From: Lonicera japonica
Taxonomy: Eukaryota; Streptophyta; Magnoliopsida; Dipsacales; Caprifoliaceae
Length of the DNA: 64,000 nucleotides
Assembly (NCBI GenBank): GCA_021464415.1
Contig: CM038469.1
Location: forward strand, 3,698,501 to 3,762,500
Direction of reading: 5' to 3'
This document shows, piece by piece, positions 24,480 to 36,300 of the stretch. The position numbers and the translations under genes were made by a program. Each line of letters opens with the position of its first letter. Position 1 is the first letter of the stretch. The notes under the pieces are model-generated. The model had not been told where the DNA came from. It ran no database searches and worked only from the letters and a program-made list of their open reading frames with translations.

Positions 24480-26916
24480 GATTGCAAGAATCAGGATGTG
24501 GACCTCAGCATCTACAAAGGCAAAGTTCTCCTTATTGTCAATGTTGCTTCCAAATGGTTGGTCTCTTTGTCCTCTCCTTTTCTCTTTTTCTTTAATGATT
24601 CCTGTTTTTCTTTTTCCCTTGCTCTCAATTTCTGCTGTCTAAATAATCACTAATCATACATGTACAACATGTGGGTCTGACACAGTGGGTTTACTGATTG
24701 AAACTATACCCAGTTGACTGAGCTTTACAACAAATACAAGAACCAAGGTATGGGTTGCTGATTTTTACTACAGGAAACTTGAATTGACTACTTATTAATT
24801 ATGTTCAGTGGCGGAGTCAGGACTCAACACTAGCCCGGGCTAAATTTTGAATTGAAATATTTTTTTACGGACAAGATTACTTAATATAATAATACTATTA
24901 TTTTTTTAATACAATCAGCACAATCTCGAATAACTTACTAAAATTGAACTTCAGAAAGAGCAAATGATTGGGGGAGGGGAGGCAAAATTTGAAACATGAC
25001 ATAAAACTTGTTAAACTTCACAAATCTCTAATCCCACTTGTGAATTTTAAAAATCATGCATGTACTTTAAATATTATACTCTAATATATTTGAATAATTA
25101 TAAATATATTTACTATTTATAAGAAATCAAATTTTTCTATTAGAAGGAAAAAAGAATAAAAAACAAAGATATATAAATACAAATATTGCAAGGTCCATAA
25201 GAGAAATATGGTAAATATAAACTATTTTGTGCACTCTCTTTAATGAAGAAAGAATTTTATTGTTGGACTGGGCTAAAGAATATAAATTCATAAAATTAGG
25301 AAGGCTTGCATATATAATTATTAGTGCTATTGGGGCATTCTTGATTTGGGCCCGGGCTTAAGCCTGGTTGAGCCCTCTCATAGTTCCGCCGTTGATTATG
25401 TTACTACTTACTAATATTGTTGAACTATATAATTATAATTGCAAATTTCTTTTGGGTTTATAAGATAAATTAAAATTGGATACCTTATGTTAGGCTACTA
25501 GCTTGTTCTATCCAAAGGCTGAGCAGATTTTGAAAAAAAAAAATTATAAAAAAATTGTTAATGTTCTTCTGCTATTAAGTGAATAATCAAATATATAATT
25601 GTGAAGGTGTATCAGTCACTCTAAATCCTTAAATACGATGAATGCTTTACAACAACATGATTAAAGTTTATTTGAGTAAAAAGGAAAAGGCTGAGTGTTT
25701 CTTTTCTAAATTTATTGAAAATGGGTAGCACGTTGATTATTTATTAATTGAAAAAAAGTAACACTGAAAATTTGGATCGAGGGATGAGAGGACATGCTTG
25801 AAGGCCCAGGAAGGGTTTCAACGCTCACTTTTAGAGAGAGAGAGAGAGAGAGTATATATAGACAATATTGTTACCCCAAAATTTTGCTGTATTAAGTTTT
25901 GGTGATGTGACTTAACGTTACTGATTAGGCTTTATTGAATTCATTATAAATTGCTGAGAATTCGCTATATATGTACGTGTATCGATAATAAGCGCGTGTA
26001 ATTTGATTTGTGATATAAAGGTTTCGAGATCTTGGCGTTCCCATGCAATCAATTCATGAAGCAAGAACCTGGGAGAGGAGAGGAGGCCCAAGAATTTGCT
26101 TGTTCAAGATACAAGGCTGATATCCTATCTTCCAAAAGGTAATTAATTAGTGTTATATGATTACTTTGGTTGGTGTAGAACTTATCAAATGGTTCCGTTT
26201 TGAAAAAATATACTACTGCTCAAGTCTGTAACTATGTTTAATCTGAAAAGGTGGTCTGAGTGAAAGTTATTGTCATATGGTTCTCAAGAATCTTTTTATA
26301 CTATTGCTCAAGTCTATTCCTTCGTGTTAAACTTATCATATGGTTATCAAGAATCTGTTTATACATGAAAGTTATTGTCATTATTGGAACTGAATTCCCC
26401 TCTTCTCAAGGAAAATAAGCGAAGAGAAAATAAGCGATAAACTACCCATTTTCCTTGTACAATGGCTGTGCTATTATCAGAAGCATCATTGAGTCTCTGT
26501 TCTAAGTTTTGCAGAACTGATAGTCTTATACCAAGTTATATATTATTGCTTGCACATGTTTATGTAAAATTTCCTTAATGCTTCTATTTGCCAGGTTGAC
26601 ACAATTTTTGTTCAATTATATGACCCGGTCTACTGTTTATTGTTTAGGTACGTGTCAATGGCCCAAAAACAGAACCTGTTTACCAATTCCTCAAAGCAAG
26701 TAAAGGTGGATTTCTCGGGTCTAGCATCAAGTGGAATTTCACTAAGTTTCTAATTGATAAAGAAGGTCGGGTCATTGGCCTCTCTCTCACACACAGACAT
26801 GTGAGCCATTCATTTTCTTGCGGATCTGGAATTATGTTTCACTGTGTAATTCACACCTTGCTCTTTTGCATGTTATTTTGCAGAAGTCTATCAAGAAAGC
26901 ATTGGGAGAAGAGTGA
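24480..26916 (+). pseudogene. Glutathione peroxidase pseudogene
   Basis: Five exon-like blocks with GT-AG borders match a plant thiol-dependent glutathione peroxidase: about 24480-24556, 24686-24747, 26021-26138, 26648-26800 and 26884-26916. Visible family blocks are [53 protein letters not shown] and IKKALGE. The peroxidatic Cys codon is recreated across the first splice junction. Breaks: no N-terminus is visible, there is TGA at 24699-24701, one base is missing near 26120, and the segment after VIG in the fourth block is replaced by CT/CA-rich sequence. A hAT element sits in the second intron. It is not likely to make an active enzyme. Confidence 0.88.
24806..25394 (+). mobile_element. hAT-type element, 589 bp, in a pseudogene intron
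   Basis: A perfect 8-bp target duplication ATTATGTT (24798-24805 and 25395-25402) flanks a unit starting CAGTGGCGGA and ending TCCGCCGTTG; the ends are inverted at 8 of 10 positions. Eight-base duplications are characteristic of hAT transposons. No transposase, so it is non-autonomous. Confidence 0.8.
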
Positions 26917-27444
26917 GATATTTGTAGTAGATAGTTAATACTTCTGAGGACATGATGGAGTTCCACAAAGAAAGTTTGGGATGATGATCCATTTGGTTAA
27001 TTATTGTATGCTTTATCCTGTATCTGTTCCTTGTCTTATTTGGTTGTTATTGATAAATTATATTGTACATTGCAAATGTGTATGCACTCGGCTGAAGTAT
27101 GTATAAAATCCAAATTTAGCAGTTTAATGCAAGTGTATGCCGTTTGTGTGTATTTGTGTTGTTATTGTTCTTATTCTTTTCCTCCTGTTCTTCATCCGTT
27201 TTTTGGTGCCCACACATTGAAGGTGTTTGATGTGTATTTCCATTTATTCTGCATCCCAACCCCCTGCTCTATCTCTCCCATGCACATGCTGCACGCACGC
27301 CAACATATACATGCTTAGCAGTCCTCACTCATCAATCATCATGGATATGAATGGGGCGAATTCATCCATTTGTAGGTACACAATGCATGCCTTCCATTGA
27401 AATTTGGTTTACATTAGCTAACCACTCCCACATCATATGTTTAT

Positions 27445-27479
<35 letters not shown>

Positions 27480-27861
27480 ATATATTTATATGCAGTCCTC
27501 ACTTATCAGGTTTACATTAGCTAACCACTCCCACATTATATGGTAATACTCTCGCTCTCTGTATATATATTTATATGCAGTCCTCACTTATCATCGTCAA
27601 CCATTGCATCAATCGTCATGCCACATATGGTGCAAACTCATCCGTCTATGGGGACACCAGCATCAAATTTTGGGTGACAAATACCTGCCCCGTCGTCACA
27701 TTTTATGATCTCAAAAACCTTATCTTAAACTATTCTTCCTCATTAATTGAGGCAAAAGTCAGACCTCTCTATGCTGTTCCGAACTACAACAATGGGGCCC
27801 GGCTTAGCATGTGCAATGGACTCTCCCAAAGCCTCAACGATGACCGAAGAGGACACATGTC
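26917..27861. other. Spacer with local duplication
   Basis: It holds 3' flank of the peroxidase relic, a (CT)n run at about 27452-27475 and the duplication listed next. The 128-codon frame starting at 27575 runs into the TRIM element and matches no family I recognise. Confidence 0.3.
27408..27595 (+). repeat. Two copies of an about 95-bp segment including (CT)n
   Basis: GTTTACATTAGCTAACCACT ... GTATATATATTTATATGCAG followed by TCCTCACTTATCA occurs at 27408-27509 and 27510-27595. The copies differ mainly in CT-run length. Confidence 0.8.
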
Positions 27862-27866
27862 GTCCT

Positions 27867-28207
27867 TGTTAAGCATGATATTCATTGTGGTTCCTTCTCC
27901 TAATAGCTTAAGCTTTTGGGAGAGATGGTTTCTAACATGGTATCAGAGCTTGGTTCTCTAGGAGGTCCAAGGTTCAAGCCTTGGCACCTCCATCCCCCAT
28001 CCCCCATCCATTATTCTGCTATCCACGTGCAAGTATGGGGTTGCACGTCCAGATCCATCCATTAATCTGCTCTCCACATGCAAGTATGGGGTTGCACGTG
28101 AGGATGTGCAAGTATGGGGTTGCACGTGAGGGAGGGTGTTAAGCATGATATTCATTGTGGTTCCTTCTCCTAATAGCTTAAGCTTTTGGGAGAGATGGTT
28201 TCTAACG
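27867..28207 (+). mobile_element. TRIM (miniature LTR retrotransposon), 341 bp
   Basis: Terminal direct repeats of 71 bp (27867-27937 and 28137-28207) start TGTTAAGC. Directly after the left one is TGGTATCAGAGCT (27938-27950), a tRNA-Met primer-binding site. Directly before the right one is the purine tract GAGGGAGGG. GTCCT flanks both sides (27862-27866 and 28208-28212). The 199-bp interior has no coding frame and carries three copies of GCAAGTATGGGGTTGCACGT. All hallmarks of a TRIM are present. The last LTR base is G in place of the usual A. Confidence 0.92.
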
Positions 28208-28212
28208 GTCCT

Positions 28213-29060
28213 CTCCCACTACATGATCGGTGACCTTGTATGTCTACTACTGTTGCCAGGAAGAGGACTCAAGAGGACATTGGTTTGAAAGCATGTAACT
28301 AGCTCAAACTGGTTTGTCACATCGGCAAAGATAAGTGGCCAGCATGTGGGATTGGCTAGGGTCATTTTCTTGTTGAACCATGATCCATGTGATAACGGAT
28401 TAACGGGTACCATGTGTTATATCATACGTACCTAGCAAAATAAGACGCACACGATATAACTTTCCCAAAATAGGTAGCAAACCTAGCTATATACAATGCG
28501 AATGTGTTATATATAAGAATGTGTGGCTCAAAATACGGGTGATGCATTCTTTGACATGATATAATACGAAAAATTGCCAGGTCAACTCCCATTTGATCCC
28601 TTGACAACCATGTGACTAAACATTATCAGTACCACAAAGTCCACCTTTAATTTTTTTTTTTGGTCTACCACCTTTAATTTACATACTTCAACAACTTGCA
28701 ACTAGTGTTTGTACATGCTAGCTTCTCAAAATGTTTTAGTATATCATCACTTCATGTATGACTAATTTTTTTTGTCTCATGTTCCCTCTTTGTCCATTTT
28801 ACATCAAACATACCATATACTAACTAATAAGAATGTTTGTTCTTTGCACCATGATCAGTATTTACGAATTAAACAAACATATCTTCAAGAAAACTTGTTT
28901 GTTGTTTAGGTAACTAGCAATGTGAGACAGTGATGACCCTCAATAGGGAGGGTTGACGACATGTCATTTTCACATAAGGGTAGGCTAGGGAACAAATGGA
29001 CCCAACAAGGGGCCAATATTTGTCAATCACCACATATTTCTTCTCACATATCTTCAATTC
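28213..29060. other. Spacer and distal promoter of the DVL-like gene
   Basis: No gene recognised between the TRIM and the TATA box of the DVL-like gene. The last 200 bases are the probable promoter. Confidence 0.35.
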
Positions 29061-29066
29061 TTCTCT

Positions 29067-29075
29067 GTATATATG
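29067..29075 (+). promoter_or_regulatory. TATA box of the DVL-like gene
   Basis: GTATATATG lies about 100 bases upstream of the start codon, giving a short leader of about 60-70 bases in a C/A-rich context typical of plant 5' UTRs. Confidence 0.5.
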
Positions 29076-29166
29076 TAAATGCCCAATTCTCCCAAAATAA
29101 CCATTCATTCACAAAATCAGAATTCATCAAAGTTCTTAGTTTCTATTTTTGCAGAAAAAAAAAACA

Positions 29167-29304
29167 ATGGGCGCAAGTTCATTCTCCTTGAGAAGCGTGA
29201 AGGTCCAATCGATGCGTCGGTGTTCAAAGCAAATACGAGAGCAACGGGGAAGACTTTATATTGTGTGGAGGTGTACAGTGCTTCTCCTCTGCTGGCATGA
29301 TTGA
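29167..29304 (+). CDS. DVL/ROTUNDIFOLIA-like (RTFL) micropeptide, 45 aa
   Basis: ATG at 29167 sits in a good plant context (AAAACAATGGG) and the frame closes with TGA at 29302-29304. The C-terminal 29 residues fit the RTFL domain: RRCSKQIREQRGRLYIVWRC, then a hydrophobic TVLLLC and the terminal WHD. The family's REQ(R/K)(A/G)R-hydrophobic-Y-I-x-R-R-C ... LLCxHD pattern is recognisable. DVL/RTFL peptides are plant-specific, often plasma-membrane-associated regulators of cell proliferation and organ shape; that role is family knowledge. The first 16 residues are a short Ser-rich lead. A Trp stands where members usually have Arg just before the conserved RC. It is a single exon with no visible defect, and a TATA box precedes it. 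Confidence 0.85.
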   Translation: MGASSFSLRSVKVQSMRRCSKQIREQRGRLYIVWRCTVLLLCWHD

Positions 29305-30050
29305 TGACTAGAGAATGAAGTAAATGGTTTGTGTTTGAGGTGCAGCATATGAAAGTATAGGAGTTAAGCATACTAGTTTAGCACTTCAACCTGAAAGATG
29401 TTTGTACGGTTCTGAGAAATTGTCTATGACTCATATATATTTTTGGTTAGAGTGAGAGAGAGAGAGAGAGTGACTTTAAGGGTGATATGTCATACAAACA
29501 AATCATAGTACGTGACATATTATGTTTAGGTGAAGCAACCTTAATTGCGGGGGTCGAGCTTGTTTACAAAGACTTGAAATCTGTGTAGCACTTGATGTAA
29601 TAGTTTACTAATTTAGAAAGACAAATTTAAGCTGATATTTTATACCAATTACCGCCACCACTATCACTGGAATATGTTGATCTTTATCTGACTGAATCAC
29701 ATGTATTTTGTATCTTGTGCGATTGTTTTTTTGTGATTGCTTAATTGAATCTTAATTTGTTGACCCTCATATGTACTGTGTTTCTAAGGCTTGCTGATTC
29801 TCACTCCATAGAAACTGACAAAGGCAGAAACATATTTCTTTATTTGAACGTTTTTTTTTTCTTAGATCAGATTCCTTTGAAAGAGAGATTTCTGCAACCA
29901 TGGGAATCTCATAAGAGATTTCTTTTGAACAACAAACAAGAAAAGAACAACAATCCAATCACCAAAAAACTTATTCTGACTATATATAGCTAAACAATGG
30001 ACATTCCATTCCGGCTTCTCTTGACAAAACGAAACAAGATTCTCCAACAA
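29305..30050. other. 3' flank of the DVL-like gene and spacer
   Basis: It contains a (GA)n run near 29454-29470. Sequence from about 29860 to 30050 may be the frameshifted continuation of the RNase H-like relic on the minus strand. No other gene seen. Confidence 0.3.
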
Positions 30051-30248
30051 TTAGCCCAAAACCCAAATGTCATGAATAATAGGCGCTACTTTCCACGGCA
30101 GAACATTCTCGGAAGAGAACGAGGCTCTGATTATCACCCAAAATACAAACATTTCTCTTTGTGCAACCATCAGACAAGCTTCCCTGAAGGCAAGGGCTTC
30201 CACTTGAAAAGGCGAGCTAGTAACAATCTTCTTACGTATTGAAACCAT
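30051..30248 (-). pseudogene. RNase H-like (RVT_3 type) domain fragment
   Basis: The minus-strand translation contains SPFQVEALAFREACLMVAQR, the signature helix of the plant RNase H-like domain found in LINE-type elements and in many plant proteins of unknown role. It is followed by a degraded region with PWKVAPIIHDI, corresponding to the later part of the domain. The block that should carry the next acidic residue is out of frame. No start or flanking exons are visible, so it is a relic. Confidence 0.6.
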
Positions 30249-30249
30249 C

Positions 30250-31083
30250 CATGATTGAAGAATTAGGCACCCTTAGAACTCCTCCAATGGCTATGCACGG
30301 AGGGGAAATTTCTGTCTGTCTCCATAGAAATACAATTTTACTGTGGTTAATGGTACGGGCACATTCATTTTTTAATCAGAGCACATCTATTTAAGTAAAA
30401 CATCATTTTTTTCCTACATATTGTTTTTCTATACTTGGTAAGGGCACACCAAACTAATAAATACTAAATATTGATTTAAGACGACCATAGGAAGAATCAG
30501 GAGGCTTCTTTCTGTCGTAAAAGCTTGCTTCGGTTCTTGTTAGTTCATTGAATAAAAATAATTGAGCACTATTTGCATCGACAATAATTAAAATAGCATA
30601 CCTTTGTGGGTGACAAAAAATTTGGATCATCCCACAAGAGAATCAATTAAGCAAATAAAATGAGAGCAGTAATGAAAGCAAGGGTTTTTGTTTGTAAGGT
30701 AAGTTCCTCTGACAGTATTAATGATATTCTAGTAGTACGTACTCTTTGTGTGTCACTATATAAGCTTAAAAGAAATAAACTTAAAAAAATATAAGTGAGC
30801 TACAAGTTCTCTCTTTCTATATTAAATTACCTAAAATTCTGGGCACCTGTCATGTGCTTTCATTATTATATTTATAGTCATAAAATTATCATAGAATTAG
30901 GGTTGATATTCCATTAGGATAAATATTAAAAATCATAAAGGACAAAATTTGAGCTATACTCTAACACTTTACAAGTGTCTCAAAATAGTACAAGTTACAG
31001 ATGTCTCATTCTTGTCCATAATAACCAACATAGAGACGACCGTCTCAGCTACAACAAATTCATATTGGCATTTATTTATCTAC
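30250..31083. other. AT-rich spacer
   Basis: No gene or clear element seen. Confidence 0.4.
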
Positions 31084-31499
31084 CTTAGGTTATATCCAAT
31101 GGTATTTTCCATATATTCATTTCTATCCTATGTGTTATGATACTTTTAATACATTTCTATTTCTATTTGGCAATATAATTGTACGGATAGAAAAGTATCA
31201 AATAAAGTTTCTCCAATGGTGTCATTTTTATCCTACGTTTCTCTCTTACTTGGCATTTATTTAAGAATGAGAGAGAATTAGTGAGTTTCTTATATCCAAT
31301 GAAGATGTACAATGTCACATTGAAAGTTTCTATCACAATTTCTACATATAGAAATGCTTACATAAATTCTCTTTGTGACTCACCTTCCACTTCATATAGA
31401 AATAGTTATAAAAATGACCATTGGATCATTTTTTCCCTTTTTGTCTTTTCTAACATAGAAATTTGCTTAGATAGAAATAACCATCGGAGATGGCCTTAG
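31084..31499. mobile_element. MITE, about 416 bp
   Basis: The left end CTTAGGTTATATCCAATGGT and the reverse complement of the right end (CTAAGGCCATCTCCGATGGT) match over most positions. The interior is non-coding, with repeated TTTCTAT/ATAGAAA blocks. The target duplication is not clear. Confidence 0.55.
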
Positions 31500-34113
31500 T
31501 AGAAGGATAACCACCTCAGCACTTAACCCAAAGTGGGCTTTGCATTTAGACTTTTGATGGTCCACGGTACTTAGCCTATCTTGGCAGTGGGTTGAGTAGT
31601 CAATTTGGCCCAATTTATATTCCATAAATTTCACCATTTATTGGCTTATTGCTGTCGGAAAATCTATAATCAAAAGAAATTTTAAGAAACTAAAATTTGT
31701 AAGTCAAATCCAAAATCTAAATTCAAATATTGTACATCTACAAAATTTTAAAATATAATGCATTTTGATGATATAAAATCTAGTTTTATAATACAATCAT
31801 TGTAATATGTAACATTAAATATAAATTAAATAGGCATTAAATTTGTAAAATATCATGCAAGATTTTGATATTATCAAAATGTATTAGTCATTTGACTAAT
31901 GGAGATATTATTATTTTTATACATTTAAATCACAATAGAAAAGAAAGCTTACGCCAATTGAATGAGAATGAGAGGTAAAAAAATGTCAAGGATGGGCTAA
32001 AAAATTAATAAATCACTATTTTTTCCTAATAGGTGGTGTGCCCCTACAAATGATAAAAGAAAATGGTAAAAAGGTAAGTGTTACCATATAAGATGTGTCT
32101 TAATTAAAAATGAGACGCGCCTTTACCACTTGCCTTTCGCTGCCAAAACTTGAATTAAGTATATGTTTAATAATGAAGTTTAAATAACAATTGCTTTTTT
32201 GAGAAGTTAGTAAATGAGATAAGTAATTTAATGAGATATTCTGTATTTTGTGCTTATTTTATGAATACTAGTTTTTGTGCATGTGTGTTGCACATTTTAG
32301 TACTTGACAAATGTTATTAATAAAAAATTATTTTTTTAAGAAGTTAGAAGATGAAATGTAGAGTGAGAAAGTAAATCTGGTTTCCGAAAAACAGAGCAAC
32401 AATGGCTATTTGCTGTTGATTTTCTCAAACGACACCAATTGTGGGTGTCAAAAAGTTGGCAACCCCAAAATAGAAGTTGTGCTCAACCCAAAATAGAAGT
32501 TATACCACCAATAAAGTAACTAAAATGAAGATTATCCACCGTAAACCACCATAAGACCAGAAGTTGCTTTTCAAGTAGGTTCCTCTAATTTGTTTGGCTT
32601 CCAATCTAGCAGTATGTCATCCTTTGTGTGTATTCTATTCGCTTAGAGCAAACAGTAAACAATTATAATATAGCTTGAGTAAGCTTTCTAAAAAGATTTA
32701 AACAGAGTTTTTTGTAAGAGGAAAAAGAATATGAGATCCCCCCCTTGGGGATTATCCCCTCCTATATATAAGTATATGATATGGTTTACATTAAAATTGT
32801 TACACAAGGTAAATTACTATAAATGGGTAAACTTTGATACTACTCCAAAATCACAGATATCCTAAACCTTATACATATTGCTTATTGAACAATAATCTTG
32901 TTCACACTTGAAAAAAATTGTTAATTGTCATAAAGACTTATCTTCCAGCTTAGCTATCTTTTGTCTTTTGTCCGACCAACCTGGTCGGTCAACATTTTTC
33001 TTGCTTGCCATGATTGTTATTATGTTCGGCTGTAAATAAGGTCGAGGAACTTCTTGGGCATCATCAATGGTCGGCCAAGGTAGATGTCCCATTTGACCGG
33101 CTAGTGTACCCTTTCTCAAGTAGACATGGTTTCTAAGACAGTATATAAGACGGGCCTATAACATTGGCCATCAATGCCGAGCATAACTAAAAGCCCACTT
33201 ATAATTTTTACCTATCACGTGTAAATATATATTCTCCATCTTTCCTTATTTTTAAGCAAAAAAAATTTCCTATTCACGAGAAGTTTTCTATTACCACAAC
33301 ACCAAACTAATTTTCTAATTTCTTATCAAAACCTAAAGGCGGATCCTAAGCGGGGCTTAACTAGGCTAAAACTCGGACTTGATTTCAAGTGAACAGCATT
33401 GCAGTCCTATGAGATTTAGGCTCGTTACTATTTGTGCATATTTTAGTCCACCCCAAAGTTTCAACACAACATAATTCTCCTTTTTAGTACAACCCATAAT
33501 TTCAAAGAGAACTCTTCGGTCACCATACAAACTAGAGATATTTGTTAATATTATGTGATGAATTATTAATCTTTTTGTCCAATAATGAATAAATCATCTA
33601 GTTAAAAAATTGAAAAATATTTAAAAATTGTAATATATTATATCCTAAAATTAAATACATGTGATTATGTACATATATTATTGTAGATTATATAAACTTG
33701 AGTTCTTTTTGTAATCGAATTGTGTTATTTAAATTTTCTTTAATGTTTAATGCTATATCAGCTTGGACTAATTTTTTTTTTGTTTGCCATCGGAAATCAA
33801 TTATTTTTAATAGTATTTTTTAACTTGTTATTTAACGAATACAAACCCAAAGAATTTCGTATTTTCAGTTATAAGATATAAGTCGTATCAAATCAATGCA
33901 CACCACATGTAAGCCTTTACTAAATATGGTAACTTTACACTAGATAATTAGTTATACAACGAATAGTTTTTAAGCATATTAGATAGTGATGGATTGAAGC
34001 CTGTCAACGAGTCGTGTTGAGTTGTGTTCGTGAGAGGTCTTGACGGGTGATATAAAAAATAAGGCAAACACATACGCAATTCTTTAAGCTTAATGGGTGT
34101 ATTTTCGGCATTC
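31500..34113. other. AT-rich spacer
   Basis: No gene recognised. The minus-strand 63-codon frame at 32928-33119 matches nothing I know. Sequence from about 33990 to 34113 resumes after the solo LTR at 35590 and is probably a DNA element that the LTR split. Confidence 0.35.
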
Positions 34114-34118
34114 CATAT

Positions 34119-35584
34119 TGTAGGTCGGAAAACAACCCTAGAGGGGGGGTGAATAGGGTTTTAAAAAACTTAATGCGGAATTAAAAAAAACTTTTCGAAA
34201 ATGTTTGAGCAAAACAAATTTACTAAACAAATATAACAAGGAATGCAAGCAACTAATCAATCAAGCAATCATTCCAAGAGCAATAAATAAATATAAAAGC
34301 AATCAAATAAGGAGCTTGAGTTAAAAAGATTAAACCAATTGGAAGTCCAAGGCTTTTTGTCCTCACGGTTTTGGTTTACCAAACCATAGTTCGAGCTCGG
34401 TTAGTTCCCCAAGAAGTTCCACTAATTCCAATCTTCTTCCGGGTAAAGATCAAACCTTTACAAGTATTGTTGTCTCACTACACTCTACAAGTATTGCTAT
34501 ACCATAATACTCTCACAAGAATCCTTCTTGCTAATCTATGAGATTTACCTCTCACAAATACTAAAGAAGAATTTACCTTCTTGTTTTCTTATGAGATTTA
34601 CCTCTCACAATTTGAATATAGATTGTTTGGTGATTCACACCAATGAACAACAACTCTAAATTGTTTAAGAGATACAATTAAAGCTCATACTAGAGTTACT
34701 TGTTTGATCAAGATTTAGCTCAATAAGAATGATTGATCAAAAACAATTTCTTGAATCTTTTAATATTGATCATAGATGAAGTATGGAGTATATGAATGAT
34801 TCAAGGTGTTCAAAATATGTCTTAGATAGTATATAAATACTCCCAAAAGTGATATAGCCGTTTTTGAGGTTTGGTAGAAGTTTGGTACAAAAAATGGTAA
34901 AAAATCAAAAATCCAACGGCTATATTCTGAAGTATCAGTCGACTGAGCAAAGCTGCTTAGTCGACTGGTGGGCTCTGTCTATCAAGCCAAAATTTCAATT
35001 TTTTAACTTTTGCATATAAGCTCCAAAATCAATTCTAATAATTTGGGGACCTTAAAAATAAGTTCCTAAGACACCTATTTTTGGAAAACTCAAAATATGA
35101 TCATTTGAATTTAATATGAATTTATTTCAAAATCGATATTTGTAAGAATGATGTTTTGAAATGATTTTGATTCAAACTTGGTTTTGATCAATTTAAGAAT
35201 GTTATGTCAATATGTATGAGCTATAATAATCATAAAACAAGAAACTTTACAAATAATCCTAAGCACTCACTCAAATGACGAATAGACGAGTCTTTGAATA
35301 CTTTGATTTGTTTCTTTAATTTGATCTTCACTTGAAACTTTTGTCTTGAAGTTTTTGCATGTGATCAAAATCTTTTGAGCTTCATGGATTTGTATTGTGA
35401 TGAGATTGATCTTCTTGTCTTGTCCAATGCTTGTAGAGGAATGATCTCGATTTGGATTGATCGGTTTTAGTCCACGAATGATGATCATTGAATGTGGCTA
35501 TAATAACTTCAACACACATTTTAAATTACACATGATTGATTTATTGTTATTATCAAAATAAGATTAAGACATTTTAGGTCAACA
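34119..35584 (-). mobile_element. Solo LTR (1.47 kb), reverse copy
   Basis: Read on the minus strand it starts TGTTGACC and ends CGACCTACA, as does the copy at 8187-9817. Flanks are CATAT (34114-34118) and CATAC (35585-35589), an aged 5-bp duplication. The minus-strand frame at 35267-35488 corresponds to the one in the other copy (both contain GQDKKINLIT and QIHEAQ), so it is shared LTR sequence. The middle differs: around 34930-34970 this copy has the near-palindrome CAGTCGACTGAG...AGTCGACTGG, which the plus-strand copy lacks. Confidence 0.8.
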
Positions 35585-35589
35585 CATAC

Positions 35590-36167
35590 TATTCGTTAAG
35601 CTAACAGGTGACACGAACATGATTCATTTAACTTGATACGAAATCTCAATCCAACCAAAGCCAAAACCAAAGATAAAAAATATATAATAAAAAAAAACAA
35701 GAAGAAAGATAGATTAGGATGAAGACGTTGAATTCCACATTTTAAGAAAAAGATAGAGATGCAACTGTGGCTGAGCGTGGATGACAGATTTGTGAGAAGT
35801 AAAGAGATGGTGGTGGAATAATGGTTTTGGTGGTCCTGTTTAGGTGGTGTATTGATGTCGGTGGTCCTGTTTAGGTGGTTGTGGATTATTGAATTGTGGA
35901 TTCATGAAAAGGAAATGTAGTCATAGAGATGGAGGTTGAGAGTTTGGAAGGAGGGGGGATGGCAGCTGATAAAATGAGGAAAAGTGATATATTAATGTTG
36001 GGGTTTTGTTTTTGTATGCAATTGACAAAAGAGCCCTTAATTACATTTATGATTTACAATTTTGTTAATGGATGTTAACAAATTTGGTGTGCATATTCGT
36101 ACATGATTCGTTAATGATCCACCCATTTACTTATAACTCTATATTGATTCGTGTCGTGTTATCATAC
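35590..36167. other. Spacer, probably right half of a split DNA element
   Basis: It contains two near copies of GTGGTCCTGTTTAGGTGGT (about 35829 and 35860). GATTCGTGTCGTGTTATCA near 36147 recalls GTCGTGTTGAGTTGTGTTCG near 34011, across the inserted solo LTR. No gene. Confidence 0.3.
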
Positions 36168-36300
36168 CACTATAAGAAAATAGAGGTTTTCTCATAATTT
36201 TCTTTTATGGGGAAGCAAAATTCGCTGTAAAAGTGAATATTTTATGGGGAACTGAATTTTCGCCACCTACTAGTCTAATTATTTAACATTATTTTTCAGA
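36168..36300 (+). mobile_element. Terminus of a CACTA-type transposon (one end)
   Basis: CACTATAAGAAAATAGAGG fits the plant CACTA/Spm terminal sequence (CACTACAAGAAAA). It is followed by the usual subterminal stretch (TTCGCTGTAAAAGTGAAT). I did not find the inverted partner, so the element is either degraded at the other end or only a fragment; the sequence to about 38 kb could belong to it. Confidence 0.4.

Noticed and set aside
27575..27961. 128-codon frame
   Set aside because: It runs into the TRIM terminal repeat and matches no family. It could be a relic split by the TRIM, but I cannot support it as a gene.
27938..27985. tRNA-like stretch (TGGTATCAGAGC ... GTTCAAGCCTTGG)
   Set aside because: The first part is the primer-binding site of the TRIM element. 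No cloverleaf forms and the LTR/duplication context explains it.
32928..33119. 63-codon minus-strand frame
   Set aside because: No domain recognised, isolated in AT-rich spacer.
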